Positions 1 through 12,458 of a stretch of 64,000 nucleotides of DNA are shown here, piece after piece. The notes under the pieces were generated by a model. That model had not been told where the DNA came from. It searched no databases and was given only the letters and a program-made list of their open reading frames with translations. The stretch is from Halichondria panicea. Taxonomy: Eukaryota > Porifera > Demospongiae > Suberitida > Halichondriidae. The translations under genes and the position numbers were made by a program. The stretch is taken from positions 4,317,963 through 4,381,962 of the forward strand of contig NC_087382.1 of assembly GCF_963675165.1 (NCBI RefSeq), given 5' to 3'. Positions within the stretch are counted from its first letter, which is position 1. Every line of letters starts with the position of its first letter.

Positions 1-211
1 AGCTCAGAACACGCCCACGTACATTTTACATGGCAGCAAACCTAATTTTGATGATGTTATATAGTCCAATCAATTGAGACCACATTTTTGGTACTATAAA
101 GTTTGTTATTTCGCTGCTGAAATTGACTTAATCCCATTTTTTGGTGCTATATAATTATTTTATAGGTGTTTTATTTTGCTGCGATGTAGCTATAATTATG
201 TTGAATAATAG

Positions 212-614
212 CTACCGTATATCTTCTAATTTATCGGACACTTCTAATTACCCGGACACTCTTTTGGGCAATTTTCGTTGTTCTAATACAACGGACACTC
301 CAGTACTTTAATATTACATTTGTTCTAAATATCCGGACAATACCTTGAAAAGTTGAGTTACCATTTATAGACAGCAAGTAAGACTTGGAGTGCTGCAGTT
401 AGATAGCTTTGAGTAGCTAGTTTTAGATAGTTATAGTGCAACTATTCAGTCGTACCTTGTTCTATTAAACTTAGCTAGCTCACATGCAGCTGCTTGCTTG
501 TTCTAATTATTCCGGACACTTCGCATGCTCTATAAAAATCTGTTCCAATTATACCCGGACAATTTCCAAAATAATTATTTTTTGCTGTCCGATAAATTAG
601 AAGATATACGGTAG
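212..614. mobile_element. Non-autonomous inverted-repeat element (MITE-like) with internal subterminal repeats
   Basis: A 29-bp sequence at 212-240 (beginning CTACCGTATATC) is repeated as a perfect reverse complement at 586-614. Between the arms the degenerate motif TTCTAAT..CCGGACA recurs about six times, spaced tens of bases apart. No transposase ORF lies inside. The ends share the TACCGTA core with other elements in this window, which suggests one superfamily inserting at TA. Confidence 0.7.
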
Positions 615-1617
615 GTGTCATAATTATGGGGTGATGAAGTTGAATAATAGTATAGTGTGAAGAATAATAGGTGAATATTTGGCAAAGGCCTACCTGTAGC
701 CAAACAGTGGGGCAAAGCACATGCAGACTATATAGTATATAGCACAGACAGTATAATTGTTTAGTATCTAAACAAGCAGAGAAAAAATGTGTGCACATGT
801 ATCTATTGTTATATCAGACATAATTGTGTACATGCATGCATGCATCTATATATATCATTGTCGTGTTTTGTGGCGTAATTACCGGTATAGACTGTGCAAC
901 ACGAGTTTCTATACACCAAGTTTGATCAGTCTATACTGTTCGCCAGCAAAAATATATATATATATAGGGCTTTAGTGCAAGGCTAACGCATGTTGAATAG
1001 AAAAATTGTGCGAACATGCAGATGATGCTATGAAAGATTCTGAATTAAGAGACTTCAACAGCCTTCAATGTGAGTCAAACTAGCCATAACTCGAGAAAGA
1101 AGCTTTAGTTTGCTAATCCATGAATCGAGAACGTGCATGGTTAGAAGCCTATATAAGTTATTTTTCATCACATTGCAACCGTTGAACAGTTGTCACCTGG
1201 AACAGACAGCCAGCTTTACCGTATCCCTCGTGCGGCTACGCCTCGAGGCATAATAATGTGAATGTGGGTGTATTCTGAGCTACTGCACATAATATTATTA
1301 TGTAACTCAATTTTTCACACACATGCATGACAGTTGCATATTATTAATTATCATTGCCTATAATTATTTCATAGACTGCCTATAATTATATTATTCATTA
1401 TTCCGGAATATTTGGCACATGCATGCATGTCTAATTATGGTGCAAGCCTCTTGCATGCGTGCATGTATATAATTATAGAACTTCTCAGGTAGGTTAAGGC
1501 AGCTTTTTAAGCATTAAATTGAAGATGAAGTGTACTGTATACAACTCAGATTTATTGTATAATATCTTGACAATAGTACCTTTTCACCCAAATGTATTGT
1601 GGACATAAATACCATTA
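615..1617. other. Non-coding stretch, no gene recognised
   Basis: This AT-rich stretch holds only short ORFs without recognisable domains, several ATGCATGC-type short palindromes and ATATAT runs. I see no splice-consistent coding exon on either strand. Confidence 0.5.
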
Positions 1618-2078
1618 ATTTGATAACACTATTACCATGGTTACTATCTTGTTGTGTGCGTTAGCTGTGACCAAAAATGACTGACCTTAACTAACATTTT
1701 AGAAATGCAGCCTCCAATATTACTTTATACAAAGCAATATTACTACCAAAAGAAAGCTATTGGTGATATCTAATAGAAAAAAGGTTAGTATTTGGTATGA
1801 GGTCATTCTAGCTCAGATTATAGTAACTTAATTGATAAAAATGCTAAAAAATGGAGAAAATTAATCATTCATATGCATACTGTACAAAATACATGAAAGC
1901 AGCCCTAAATACTAGCATAGTTCCTACTGTACTATAGTAAGAGCTTTCTTTTGATACTAAGATGGGGTCATGAAATTGTGTATTGGAGGCTGCATTCTGA
2001 AAAGAGTTGTTTAAAATAAATGGTCACAGGTAACGCACACAACATGCTAGTAACCATGGCAACGATGTTATCATACTG
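1618..2078. repeat. Imperfect inverted repeat with arms of about 100 bp
   Basis: The left arm (about 1618-1725) and right arm (about 1975-2078) share long matching blocks in opposite orientation, for example GTTGTGTGCGTTA and GAATGCAGCCTCCAATA. The spacer is about 250 bp and has no ORF. The right arm may contain the last exon of the minus-strand gene at 2197-3591: a 3' splice site followed by codons reading ECSLQYTIS and a stop, in the correct phase. Confidence 0.6.
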
Positions 2079-2196
2079 ATCCTTTCTACGTATAAGATAT
2101 AATTCAAGAGCAAAAACATGCATTGATACCATTTCACAATGACAAGGCACTTCATTAATTATACTATTTATGGCACTGATCTTAATAATAACCTAC

Positions 2197-3591
2197 CTGA
2201 GTTACTGCTGTTGTATCTGACAGTAAAATTGAACCGCTCTAGTTCTTCATCGTTAAAAATGTCTCCCCTTCGTACTATGCATTGAATTGAAATGTCAAGA
2301 CTACTAAACAGACCGAAGTTCTCAATGAATACAGTTGTATGTCGGTTTCTGTTAGTCTCATCAGGTCTTACATATACTATGTTAAGGCCTGGACTAGCAG
2401 CACTGCTCTGAACACAACTTTTTGCCCCACTGTCAAACCTAAATCCATGGGCACAGCTACATTCTGCTGTCACAAAGACTCTCGCTCCTTCTTTAGCAAG
2501 GCATGTTACAAATAGAATAGGATTATCAACTCCAATGATTTGATTCACAATTTCCATAGGAGGGCAAAGTTTCAGGTCTGCAATTGAGAGTTAATTATAA
2601 TTATACATGACATTGTGTGTACCGTACGGGTAGAAAATTTCGAGGGTGTAAATTTTCGTGCAATTCAATATTCTGTCTTATTTGGAAAATTTCGCGGGTA
2701 GTAAATTTCGTGGAGTTAGGGTGTGTCACTATCTCGCATGCGTAAAAACAAAGCCTTTCGCGGGTTTTAATTTTCGTGTTCTGCAGCCACCCACGAAAAA
2801 CGCGAAATTAAAAACACCTCAAAATTTTCTACCCGTACGGTATGCTGATGATATAGCTGACACCATGCATGAAGCGATTCCAAATTACCTTGTTGAGAAC
2901 CCTGCTGACACTGATTCGTACTTAGGTTTGACCCACCAGTAAAACCTATCAATTCCTCCCCAATGCACATCAGCTCCTGTCCACACACAGTTGAAATGCA
3001 CACTGCCTGTATATATACAGCCATCGATACATAATTATATCCATATCCATCCATCAGACCAAAGTGGCCAACTTGAATTTAGCACAACACCATGCACGTG
3101 TACATGCAGAATCTGGTACATGCAATTATATAGCTTTTAGCTATCAGCTCAGCTTTTCAGTGCCGACTGTGATTCATTTTACAGAATGTCAGCTTTCAGC
3201 TAGGTATCAGCTTTTAATTGGGCTGATAAAGTGGACATGGCACTATAGCTATATATATATAATATAGGTAAAGATCTACGCTATAAGTATAATATCAGTA
3301 CAAAATCAGTGATAGCTGAGCCAAATAATGCACCAGATTCTGTATCAAGTTCTGTGGTCCTAAAACTGATTCAACTTGACCACTTTGGTCCATTGTAGTT
3401 TTAGTGTACTGACTAAAACTGAGCTGATAGCGGAAAGCTGAGCTAATAATATGTACCATGCAGATTCTGTGGTCACAGTGATAAATTCCAGTTGGATGAT
3501 TTTCTATAGCTAGATTTAGATGATCCTGCACCATGACATACAGTCAACTTACTGCAGTAAACAGCAGAAGCATGATAGATCCAGTAGTCAT
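2197..3591 (-). CDS. Putative secreted or extracellular protein, three exons resolved
   Basis: Exons (minus strand): 3553-3591, 2889-3006, 2197-2577. The phases agree (0, 1, 1) and all borders are GT/AG. The first exon encodes a short hydrophobic leader (MTTGSIMLLLFTA) that continues into a Cys-rich segment. The third exon contains a CxC-type EGF-like piece (CSCAHGFRF) followed by a beta-rich region with NxS/T glycosylation motifs. The protein probably ends shortly after 2197: a candidate last exon near 2000 gives a stop after nine codons. Intron 2 carries a small inverted-repeat element. I recognise no family. Secretion is inferred from the leader and cysteines, and more exons may be missing. 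Confidence 0.5.
2620..2842. mobile_element. TA-flanked MITE, TACCGTACGGGTAG ends
   Basis: The ends TACCGTACGGGTAGAAAATT and its reverse complement bound a 223-bp element with no ORF. It lies in intron 2 of the minus-strand extracellular protein gene. Terminal TA may be the target duplication, as for Tc1/mariner-type elements. Confidence 0.7.
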
Positions 3592-3892
3592 TTATAGAAG
3601 TTGGAGCATTTTAATAGATATCTATATACGTACATAATTATATCTACACCGATCTATTTATTTACACCCTTGTAACCTTGACAACTTAGTATTATTTATA
3701 GAGACCCTCCTATATGGTGGAATGGAATGGTGGAAGTGGAATTGGCTAACTGGAATGAACTACAGGAATGACCTTTCCTTTAGGGGATTGGCTTTGTTCA
3801 CTCGATGTCAGGAACGGAAGTTAATTTAACCACAACAATTTAACCACAACACATCCCGCGAATTGTTCAAACACATGGCTTGAGAGTTCAGT
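3592..3892. other. Upstream flank of the secreted-protein gene and of the MULE remnant
   Basis: Non-coding. It contains a short purine-rich run of GGAATGG/GGAATGA-like repeats near 3720-3770. It is the likely 5' region of the gene transcribed leftwards from 3591. Confidence 0.35.
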
Positions 3893-6063
3893 GATGGCAA
3901 AACAGTGAGTCTGATAGTGCTAGTGGTGGCTGCCCTGATTGGGCACAGCAATTAAAGTCAATAGGCCAACAATACTATGGAGGAATAGTGGATGACGCTG
4001 AAAGCCTCCTAGAGCTACACAGCAGGTCTACTGTAAGTACATTTGGTACCAGGACGTCAGTGAGCAAGCTCTCCAAACAGGTGCAGGTGGACGATGGAAA
4101 CAAATCTCCCATTGTTACCAAAGTAAGTAATGAAGTCAGCGAACAGTCAAGGGGTACACGTACATTATAATAACATTGTTAATCAAAAATAATAATTATT
4201 GTAATTATTATACACGTATAGGCAAGGGTGTATTGGAATCATTCAATTGAAGGTCACAATATATCATTTGATGGCATCCCATTTATTGTTTCAAGAATTC
4301 GAAAACAGCACTGCCAGTTTGGTCAGCAGTACTTCAAAGGACGAACATTAACATCTAGTCGAACACGTCTCCAAGGTACACGCAAAGTGGGCTGTCCAGC
4401 ACACATACATGTACACGAGGTGATGCTCTTCCCATCTTTTGCTGTTTCTGAACCCAGCACCCATTTACTTGGACCTAGGAAAATGAAAGAAACAAAGGCA
4501 ACAAAAATGGCAGCTTTAAAGAAAGTTCTCGTAAGCGGGGAGGAAGTGGAGACAACAACAAAATATTTTGTCCTACTCCCCACTGTACAAGCTCATGGCA
4601 AATATCATCCAACATCTGGCCTTGCTGGATTTGCCCAAAAAGTCCATCCTAAAATAACTGAAAAAATCAATACACTTGTAGGAGAAGGAATAACCGAATT
4701 GCAAGAGGTGAAACGAGCCCTCAGACACTATGTTATACATTGTCTATTCCCAGATCCCAAAGATCGTCCATGTGAGACTAACAGGGCATACTATCCAACG
4801 AACAATGATATCAAGAATCATGTTTACTCAGCAAAGTGTGCCCAAGAATTATCAAAGTTAGATCAAGACAATCTTAAACTAAAAATTGATAAGTGGAAGA
4901 ATGAAAATCCATTAACCATGTTCCACTATAGACCTTATACTAAGATAAAAGAAGAAAATACCTGTGAAGAAGAGGATCCTCTGATATTTTCTCACACCCT
5001 TCTTTATGTCCATCAGGAACAGTGGCAACAGCACCTGCTAAAAAGATACGGAAACACAATTGTTCTCATGGATGCGACTTATAAAACAACGAAATTATGA
5101 ACTGCCTATGTTTTTTGTAACTGTAAAGACTAATGTTGGCTATACACCTGTTGCAGATTTTATCATTCAGTCTGAGACGAGTGACCATATTGCAGAAGCA
5201 CTTAAGGTCATAGCAAGCTGGAACCCAGAGTGGAATCCACCATTCTTTATGACAGACTATTCAGATGCAGAAATTATGGCTATTGAGTCTGTTTTTCCGC
5301 ACTGTAGAGTGTATTTGTGCGACTTTCATCGTGAACAGTGTTGGGAACGGTGGATGAAAGATAAGAAGCATGGGCTTTCACTTACCGATGGAGAAATTCT
5401 GTTGGGAATGCTCCGAAAATGTGCTTGGGCAGCACCGGGATCAAATGGCCTATCATTAGATCACTACTATCAGCAGGAAGTTGGCAACCTACAGAGAACA
5501 GACGTGTGGAAAACAATGGGCAGGTTAGGGACTGGCTAAGTGCTAAGTGGCTACCAAATTCACAGGTAAGAGTTTGTAAAACTATATAGTATACTTTTTA
5601 TGTAATGTGCTATATTTAGGATACTACTGCAACGAAGATATACATGTATACGCATACAAGTGTATAATTCATACACACATGCATGCATGTACACACCTTT
5701 TCTATAGAGATGGGCTAGGGCTTTTCGAGATAACGACTATCATGCAGCCATAAACACAAATAATGGAACCGAGGCTCTCAATAAAGTTTTGAAATATAAC
5801 TATTTACCGAAACGAAAGAACATAACTTTATCATCTGTGTGTACCACACTTATCGAGTCTTTCCTACCAGATGCTCATCAAAAATATGTATGTTTAAACT
5901 ACATGCAGTCAAGCCAGACAGATCTTACAAGAGCAGCGTTCCAGAATATCTACGTGATAGACCAAAAACTACTATTCTCCATTGCCTAGAAAGGAAGTCC
6001 AAAGCACTTAAATATGTCACAGATGACATTAAAGTGGTCGATAGCAAACAAGGGATTTTTACA
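3893..6063 (+). pseudogene. Decayed MULE-type transposase with ALS2CR8/CARF-like N-terminal region
   Basis: Exon-like blocks are 3893-4120, 4222-5562 and 5708-6063. The N-terminal part contains the region typical of CARF/ALS2CR8-domain proteins (YWNHSIEGHNISFDGIPF, conserved Cys residues). It is followed by a MULE transposase core: first catalytic Asp in LMDATYKT, second in FFMTDYSDAE, then a CDFHREQCWERW motif and a C-terminal block (VPEYLRDRPKTTILHCLERK). The reading frame is broken near 5094 (one extra base), near 5511, near 5910, and by an in-frame stop at the very 5' end. The SWIM zinc finger expected downstream is absent, and the homology stops just before a poly-G tract at 6086. This is an inactive mobile-element relic. 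Family names come from motif recognition only. Confidence 0.75.
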
Positions 6064-6364
6064 ATCTGATGGCTGCATGTATTGTAGGGGGGGGGGGGGG
6101 GGTGCAAACACAGTCCAACCACATGCTATAATAAACACTTTGGGGCCCATTAACCATAGCCTGGCTGCATGCATTGTAGAGGGTGACCTACTGACCACTA
6201 TAAACAGGGTTCATCGTAATAAAATAATTGTAGCTTGGCTGTGCACATAGTAAAAGGTGTACGTATATACGTATTTATTTGGCACCCATTAAAATTAATC
6301 AGTAATAATCGGACCGTGACACAGCAACTGTATATAGCTAAAACAAAGTCTTTCTCTCACGTAC
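6064..6364. repeat. Poly-G tract and fragment of the 'CAGTGAAACC' dispersed repeat
   Basis: A run of about 14 G at 6086-6101 is followed by a degenerate copy (about 6115-6230) of a dispersed repeat also seen near 23935, 44032, 51130 and 52480. Its hallmarks are TTGGGGCCCATTAACC, and GAGGGTGACC before the repeat end. Confidence 0.5.
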
Positions 6365-6513
6365 CTGTGCTTGTTCAGTGGTGACCTTGTTTCCCTTGTC
6401 CCCCAGTCTCAAAGCCAGCACCCTCACTGGTTTCCCCAGCAACGCACACGCCTCCTTGTTAGCCCTCACAGCTGCCACTGCTTCAGTGAAGTAAGGCCCT
6501 GAGGCTAGCTTCC
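6365..6513 (-). pseudogene. Orphan copy of the COA1-like middle exon
   Basis: This 149-nt block is bounded by AG and GT splice sites and encodes GPYFTEAVAAVRANKEACAL followed by LLGKPVRVLALRLGDKGNKV. It has the same length as, and is nearly identical to, the exon at 17396-17544. No C-terminal COA1 exon follows it on the minus strand before the MULE relic, so it cannot make the complete protein here. It is best read as the edge of a duplicated block that also contains the adjacent NB-ARC gene. Confidence 0.6.
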
Positions 6514-6663
6514 CTGCAACAACATTCACAAGCAATAGATGAATATGACCAAATGATAACAATCTTCAATGCTCACTTTATGTAACCATAGAAACATCTA
6601 AATATCAAGCAACACAGCACTTCCCATAAACAGAAGCCCTACAAGTTAAAAGGAGGAACAACA

Positions 6664-9600
6664 ATGGAAAGTAGCAATGAAGGTACACTGACAACAAATA
6701 AATGTCTGTTTATAAATGGTCTATTTCAGGATATAAGTTTCTGGTTAAGAATGGGACAGAAATTATTGACAAAATAGCTAAGGACCCACTGACCATGGCT
6801 GTTGCGTTGCGAGCAAAAGGGTTTGTATCAGACGAAGTGGTGAGTGAAGTCAATGAACTGAATGAAACTAGCAAGAGTAAAGCAAGGAGGCTATACAACG
6901 AAGCCAAGAAAGAAGTACACCACTACCCGTACAAATACCAAGTGTTTATGGACATTCTTGAAAGACATGACTTACAAGTAGAGATAACTAAGAAAAAGAA
7001 AAAGTGTAAGAAATAATACTGTGTGCAGCATGCTATAGTAGCTATTAATGTATATTTCACAGTGTCCTTTTATAGCTTTGTTCAATGATTCAGTTTCTAG
7101 CTCTACAATACATAGCAGCTTCATATAATTATGCTGCATGGTCTAATATATGTGTTTATTGTTCTCACATAGTGGTTGACTACTGCAAAGGTTGCCTTAC
7201 GATTTTCGGCATAATTCTGATTGGCATTGTTCTAATGTATTTCATAGCGCAAAAAACAAAGTTAGTGAGATATTCAGAAACCCTACCATATCCTTCAAAC
7301 AACTTTGTCGGACGTGAAAACGAACTACAAAACTTAACTGAGCAATTAAAGTTCGATGACAGTACTGTACGAGTTCTGAACATCATAGGCCCTCCAGGAT
7401 TTGGAAAATCAACGCTAGCAATCCACCTCGGACATAGACTTATCGATCAAAAGGTGCATGTCTACTATATCAACATGGCTGAGTTTTTGGATAGGAATGT
7501 TAAAGTAGTACTAGCCGAAAAGATTCTTGGAAGTAAGAAGCGTCTAAGCTTTGACAAACTTTTAAAGTGGGTTAGAGAGAAAAATGGAGAAAAATTTGTC
7601 TTTATTCTTGATAACTGTGATGAGATACTAAACGAACAAGCGAAACGTTTCCAACAAATGATCATGAAAATCATTCAAGCATCTACCACCGTCAAAATTA
7701 TTACAACAAGCAGAGAATTTACACTGGGCCTTGAGTATTATTCGTACCAACTAAGGGAGCTAAGCCCTGATGGAGCTATATCACTATTAGATCAAAAATT
7801 GTCTCATTTATCACTATCGTTAAAGGAAAAAGAGAGAATAGCTGAATTAACAGGAAACGTTCCTCTAGCACTTCATATTGTGGCATCTTTGCTCCTTCAA
7901 CCACACCCCCCATCGCCAGCAAAAGTTATCGAAGAACTTGAAAATGACCCACTAAATGTACTGAGTCCACAAGAGCTTCCTGCAGAGCATCAACTAAACG
8001 CATCCATCAGTCTGTCATACAAGTACCTGGAAAAAAGTCATAGAAGAGCTGCCTATTTTTTATCACTATTTCCCGGGTCTTTTTCAAAAACATCAGCAAT
8101 CGGTGTATGCTTAGAATATCAAAAGTCTAAAGGCATTGTCAGTGACTGCGCTTTACTGAGTGACAGTATATTGAAGAACTTAGTCCATCTCTCTCTTTTA
8201 GAGTATAATGAACGAAGTAAGCGTTATCTGTATCACCGATTAATAAAAGAGTATTTTGTGGCCAAAATAACTGAAAATGACAATGCAAACATTAGCAGAG
8301 AGTTTATGGTAGGTTTTAGGTACCACTTTTTAAAGGAGCTACATCAACATACGATTGACTTTGAAACAAAATATATTAATTCTCTAAAATTTTTGGATGC
8401 TGAGAGGCACAATATACACAGCTTGCTCAGAGACATTACAGACCCAGGCAAACTCCCGAGACGCTCTTTATTGCTCACAATTGATTCAGTAACGCATGCA
8501 CTACAAGTAGGTTATTTGAACTGTCGTTTTACAACAAAGGAATTACGATCTGTTCTTAGGCCTACACTTGATTATTTGGATACCAATGTAAGGTTATTTC
8601 TGCTACGTGCTGGTACAAAAGAAAGTCGCGATCTAAACGACAAACCTTTGTTACTGAAGGAGTTCTACCAGCGTACATACATTGAACTACTTATAATGTA
8701 TTCTGAGCTAATTGAAAATAAAAAAACTGCTTCAGCATTTATGGAAAAAAGAAAAGGGATGGTTGAATTACTGACTAATGATGTTGGATCGTACGCAGAT
8801 AAGGGGTTTGGCATTAATGACCCTAGACTTAGCCCAAATGCACTAGTACTATCAGTTATTTCAAGACACCGTTCCTTTTTTAGAAGCCTTGGAGACCTTT
8901 ACCTCGCACTAAATGAACATTCAATGGTTGTTCAGTGTCACCTTCGGCTCGTTAAAGGTGCTGAAGATTGTGAAGAAAAACACTGCTTATACAATGAAAT
9001 TGCATTAATGTACTGGGATGCCAGAAACTATGAAGATGCTGCTCAATTTTTCGAGCTTTCACTACAACATGATTTAAACAGTGAAATTTCAAAAGCTGAT
9101 ACTTTAATGAAATTGATCCCTTCATACAAGTTACTTGAAAGCAACGAGTGGTTTTGGGAGAGGAAGAAAGAACAAGGAGCCATTGATCGCCTATTGGATG
9201 TGTGCAAACAAATCAGGAACATGGAAGATGACCTGGCTATAGTCAACCACTGGGACGTCATTGTGCGAATCATAACAGTTTTAAAAGAAGGTGGCATAGA
9301 TGTTGAGTTTATTAAAGATCGGATGTTTTCAGCAATGTCAGCACCAAAAATACAGTTTCAGCTACAACCAAAGAATGCTCTTAAACTTTTAAATATTGCT
9401 CAGAAAAATGATTCCAGAACTGTTGAATGGGGATTACTTTTACTAAAATCGCTTAAAAACTACAACAATTTTTCTACCAATGAGCAACATGAGGTTTTGG
9501 ATATGCGCCTAAAAGTATCTCTTGCATTACTTTCAACCAACCGTACCGAGGGAATCGAAGGTATAGAGAACATTTATAGACGAATTATGGAGAGTGATGA

Positions 9601-10552
9601 TACCCAAAAAGAGAGTTTAAAAGATCTACGCAGGCATACTTGTTCAAGCTTAATACTGGCATCTAAATCGTTAGGAATTATCAACAAGTACATTTATCCC
9701 TGCTATAAGGATAGTGTTTTGACTCTCATAGAATTTGTCCCTAAACTTTATCTTTACAAATTTCCAACAAAATTCCCGAAGCATCTTGCATATGCCATCT
9801 TTGTTATTCCACTGGATAGACATACTTTCAGTTATGAGAGGCAAGACGTGTTCAAAACTGCTAAAAGGCAACAACAAACAAGAAGTAGTGATATGATATC
9901 TCTTGAGCCTAATGGAATCGCAGACATTCTCAACATTCAGATAGAATGGAACTTTCTCTACTATCATACATGGTGTAACCAACTCGAAACTATCTGGAAA
10001 ACTCTCAAATCTGATATACTGCTAATTATCATCAATGTAGCATCTGTGCTAGTCCGGCTTTGGATATTTTTGACTGCTCTTTTCACCTACTTGGGGTTTG
10101 CATTAATATACCTCTCATTGTATCTTGACTATTTCCAAATTGTACTCTATACAATTATTCTAAATGACAGCACATCAAGGACGTGCACGTTATACTTCAT
10201 TATCGGCTATAGTAATGTGCTAATATTTCTATCTAAACTCCTATCACGGTGTTTGCAAAATTCTTGGGGATATTTTTGGATTGAATCATACATTCGAGTC
10301 TCTCCTTACAACTTGGCACAGGTACATCCATTTCGAATTGAACACTATGCCAAATTATGTTCAGACAAGTGCCTTTCTACTAAATATAATTATGGCACTG
10401 GAATTACTAAGTTAATGCAGTTTTTAAAATCTCATCCAATTCTTGATGAAGGAACATATTATTTTTTTCTAGGATTTTCTATGTATCTCATTATAGGACT
10501 ACCACTACAATGGTACTTATATTTGGTACTTATATTTGGCTATTCTATCTAA
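6664..10552 (+). CDS. Membrane-anchored NLR-like STAND receptor: CARD-like domain, TM, NB-ARC, TPR-like repeats, C-terminal hydrophobic cluster
   Basis: Exons: 6664-6682, 6730-7005, 7173-10552 (phases 1, 1), giving 1224 aa. Residues about 7-95 form a helical DEATH-fold (CARD-like) domain. Residues 106-123 are a clear transmembrane segment. NB-ARC: Walker A GPPGFGKST (171-179), Walker B FVFILDNCDE (240-249), sensor ITTSRE (275-280), GNVPLAL (326-332), then a winged-helix-like segment. Long helical TPR-like repeats follow, and the last 170 or so residues are strongly hydrophobic with several possible TM helices. NB-ARC/STAND proteins are nucleotide-driven oligomerising switches in apoptosis and immunity. 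A membrane-inserted version is unusual. The ligand is unknown. All key nucleotide-binding motifs look intact, so this copy may be functional. Confidence 0.75.
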
Positions 10553-10654
10553 TACTTATATCTTTTAAATTCATCTTATAACCATGCATGATTCTTGTGT
10601 TATTAAACTGTGAGTCAAGTTTGTTTCAGTAGTACATAATTATAGCGAGCTATA

Positions 10655-10740
10655 GAGTAAGTAAATAGGAGAGATGCCACTAAACGTCCATTATCAGAAG
10701 CTGAGGACTTTGATGAAGGAGGCGAGGACGAGTCATGCAT
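10655..10740 (+). pseudogene. Duplicated fragment of ATG9 exon 1
   Basis: The segment resembles the ATG9 start region at 18930-19020: GGAGAGATGCCACT, CGTCCATTATCAGAAGCT, GGCGAGGACGAGTCA. It has small deletions that destroy the frame, and no downstream ATG9 exon follows. It sits 100 bp after the NB-ARC gene and shows that the local duplication reached the ATG9 5' end. Confidence 0.75.
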
Positions 10741-10922
10741 GACCAAATGATAAGTCAGTATTATTAGCAGTACAGTGAGAGTGTATTGTATGTGATTACA
10801 TTTCATTGTTCATGGCATATACTATTATACAGACAAATCACACTATATATACATGCATAGTGTAAAACTAAAGAGACTATACAATTCAGTTCTGCAAGAT
10901 ATTAATGCTCTTGGTCTATCTT

Positions 10923-11015
10923 TTAGTTCCAGAACAGTTCCCATTTCCCATTCCGTACAGTAGCATTTGATCGAATTTGACCTTTAGACTTGGAACCACG
11001 CACTGGAATGAATAT
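10923..11015 (-). pseudogene. Broken copy of the COA1-like C-terminal exon
   Basis: The copy encodes IFIPVRGSKSKGQIRS and continues to GKWEL. Compared with the exon at 16709-16864 it lacks about 11 bases after the GKWEL codons, which shifts the frame into an early stop (LFWN-stop). A 3' splice site is kept at its upstream border. No intact partner exon lies upstream on the minus strand. Confidence 0.7.
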
Positions 11016-11040
11016 CTGCATAAAACATATTGCGCATTGA

Positions 11041-11150
11041 TACAGTAGACTCTCGTTAATCCGGTCACCCTTGGGACAGTGCAGCTTGGCCAGAATAACG
11101 ATGTGGCTGTATTTCAAAATAGCCGTGGCTTAAAAACGACCTTACCTTAC
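11041..11150. mobile_element. Single arm of a pogo/Tigger-like MITE
   Basis: It begins TACAGTAGACTCTCGTTAAT and matches, in inverted orientation, the right half of the element at 17591-18021 (shared GCTTGGCCAGAAT and GGCTTAAAAACGACCTTACC). The other end is missing. Confidence 0.6.
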
Positions 11151-12458
11151 CTTTTCCGTGTTGAAGAGTCCTTTACAATCACATGCGGTTTGTCACCAAC
11201 CGTTACCGTAGCAGCTCTTGCTTTTAACTGCATGAAACACATCAGATACGTATATTATATAATCAGTTGCTGTTTGACGAATTCACAACGTATATCCTGT
11301 TGAGTTACTTTAAGTAAACTGCTATGTAATTAAATCATGCACAATTTACACTCACCCATGCATGCACCTAAGTGTGCTCGCTATTTGGCACAAGGGTGCA
11401 TGTGGGTGCAGCTCAAGCAATTAGCCTCTGATTACCACTCAACAAGAATTATAACAAACGGCGTGGGCGGATAATCGAATCTGAGCCAAGGAAACCATTG
11501 CTGCACAGTGACACCGCCTCACCACCATGTTGATATGGAATCCGAAGACGACGTACTTGTTATTGAACATGCACGATTTACACTCACCCATGCACTCTTA
11601 TAATTATACATATGTCGTATTGCATCACAGTATTATTCACATGCAGTTCGATGTGGTTTGGCAAAATGACTCCACAGTCCACACTGGATCCAAGACATTT
11701 GACTCGGCTAAGGAGACGGACACACAAACCAGACAGCTCATATGTAACACTACTCCTTTGTAGCATTCACCTGTGATATAAATATACCCAAAGCTGCATG
11801 CTTCCCATATAGACAATGATAAATTATGCTCGGAATAATTTTAGCATAATAGGTGACTAAAGAGGAAATGTCAAGCAATTGTGTTTTCTATTTGCCCATG
11901 CATGCCGTGATAAAAGAACAAAGCACATCCACCAAAATAAGAGCAGTATAGGGATTTTCACACACGAGTCTGTACCTATAAATACTTGTGTGACAGTGTC
12001 AATTTTGATTTGCGTATACAGTAGATGTATAGCTATATAAGTTTCTGTTCGTTATTTTCCGGACATAATTATAAGACAATCTTTTCGAGGAAACATCTCG
12101 ACAAAGAATATAAGCAAAATAATAATTGACAGAGCAATGCATATGACCAGGACCAGGAGTGTATGAAGAACTCATAATACCCTAACAGCGTTGCATATTA
12201 ACTGTTCCCTATTATCCCTCTGCTCATGACATCATTGTTGTCATGTAGTGAGTTTCAGAGCCAATATAGTCTCAGAGTCACCAGCAACACACAGGCTTCA
12301 ATATTTAAAGCTATACCACTGTCTCTCAGCATAGAACAGTATTACAAGTAACCATTAGATCATTTTATATAGGGGAGGTTAAACCGGTTCCTGCAGATAA
12401 AGGGGGCAGGGCTTGCATTTGTTGTAAAAAAAAACATCCTGGCTCTACAAAATTGGAT
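11151..12458. other. Intergenic region upstream of the second NB-ARC gene
   Basis: No credible exon was found on either strand. A short sequence (TTTACACTCACCCATGCA) occurs twice, near 11345 and 11577. The last 100 bases before 12459 are the likely 5' UTR of the downstream receptor gene. Confidence 0.4.

Noticed and set aside
3295-3534. Minus-strand ORF of 79 codons next to the secreted-protein gene
   Set aside because: It lies between exons 1 and 2 of the splice-consistent model and has no domain, leader or exon borders.
6086-6101. Poly-G tract as a G-quadruplex regulatory element
   Set aside because: A single homopolymer next to a transposon relic; no gene context supports a function.
11527-11766. 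ORFs on both strands between the receptor genes
   Set aside because: Mutual shadows without motifs or splice support.
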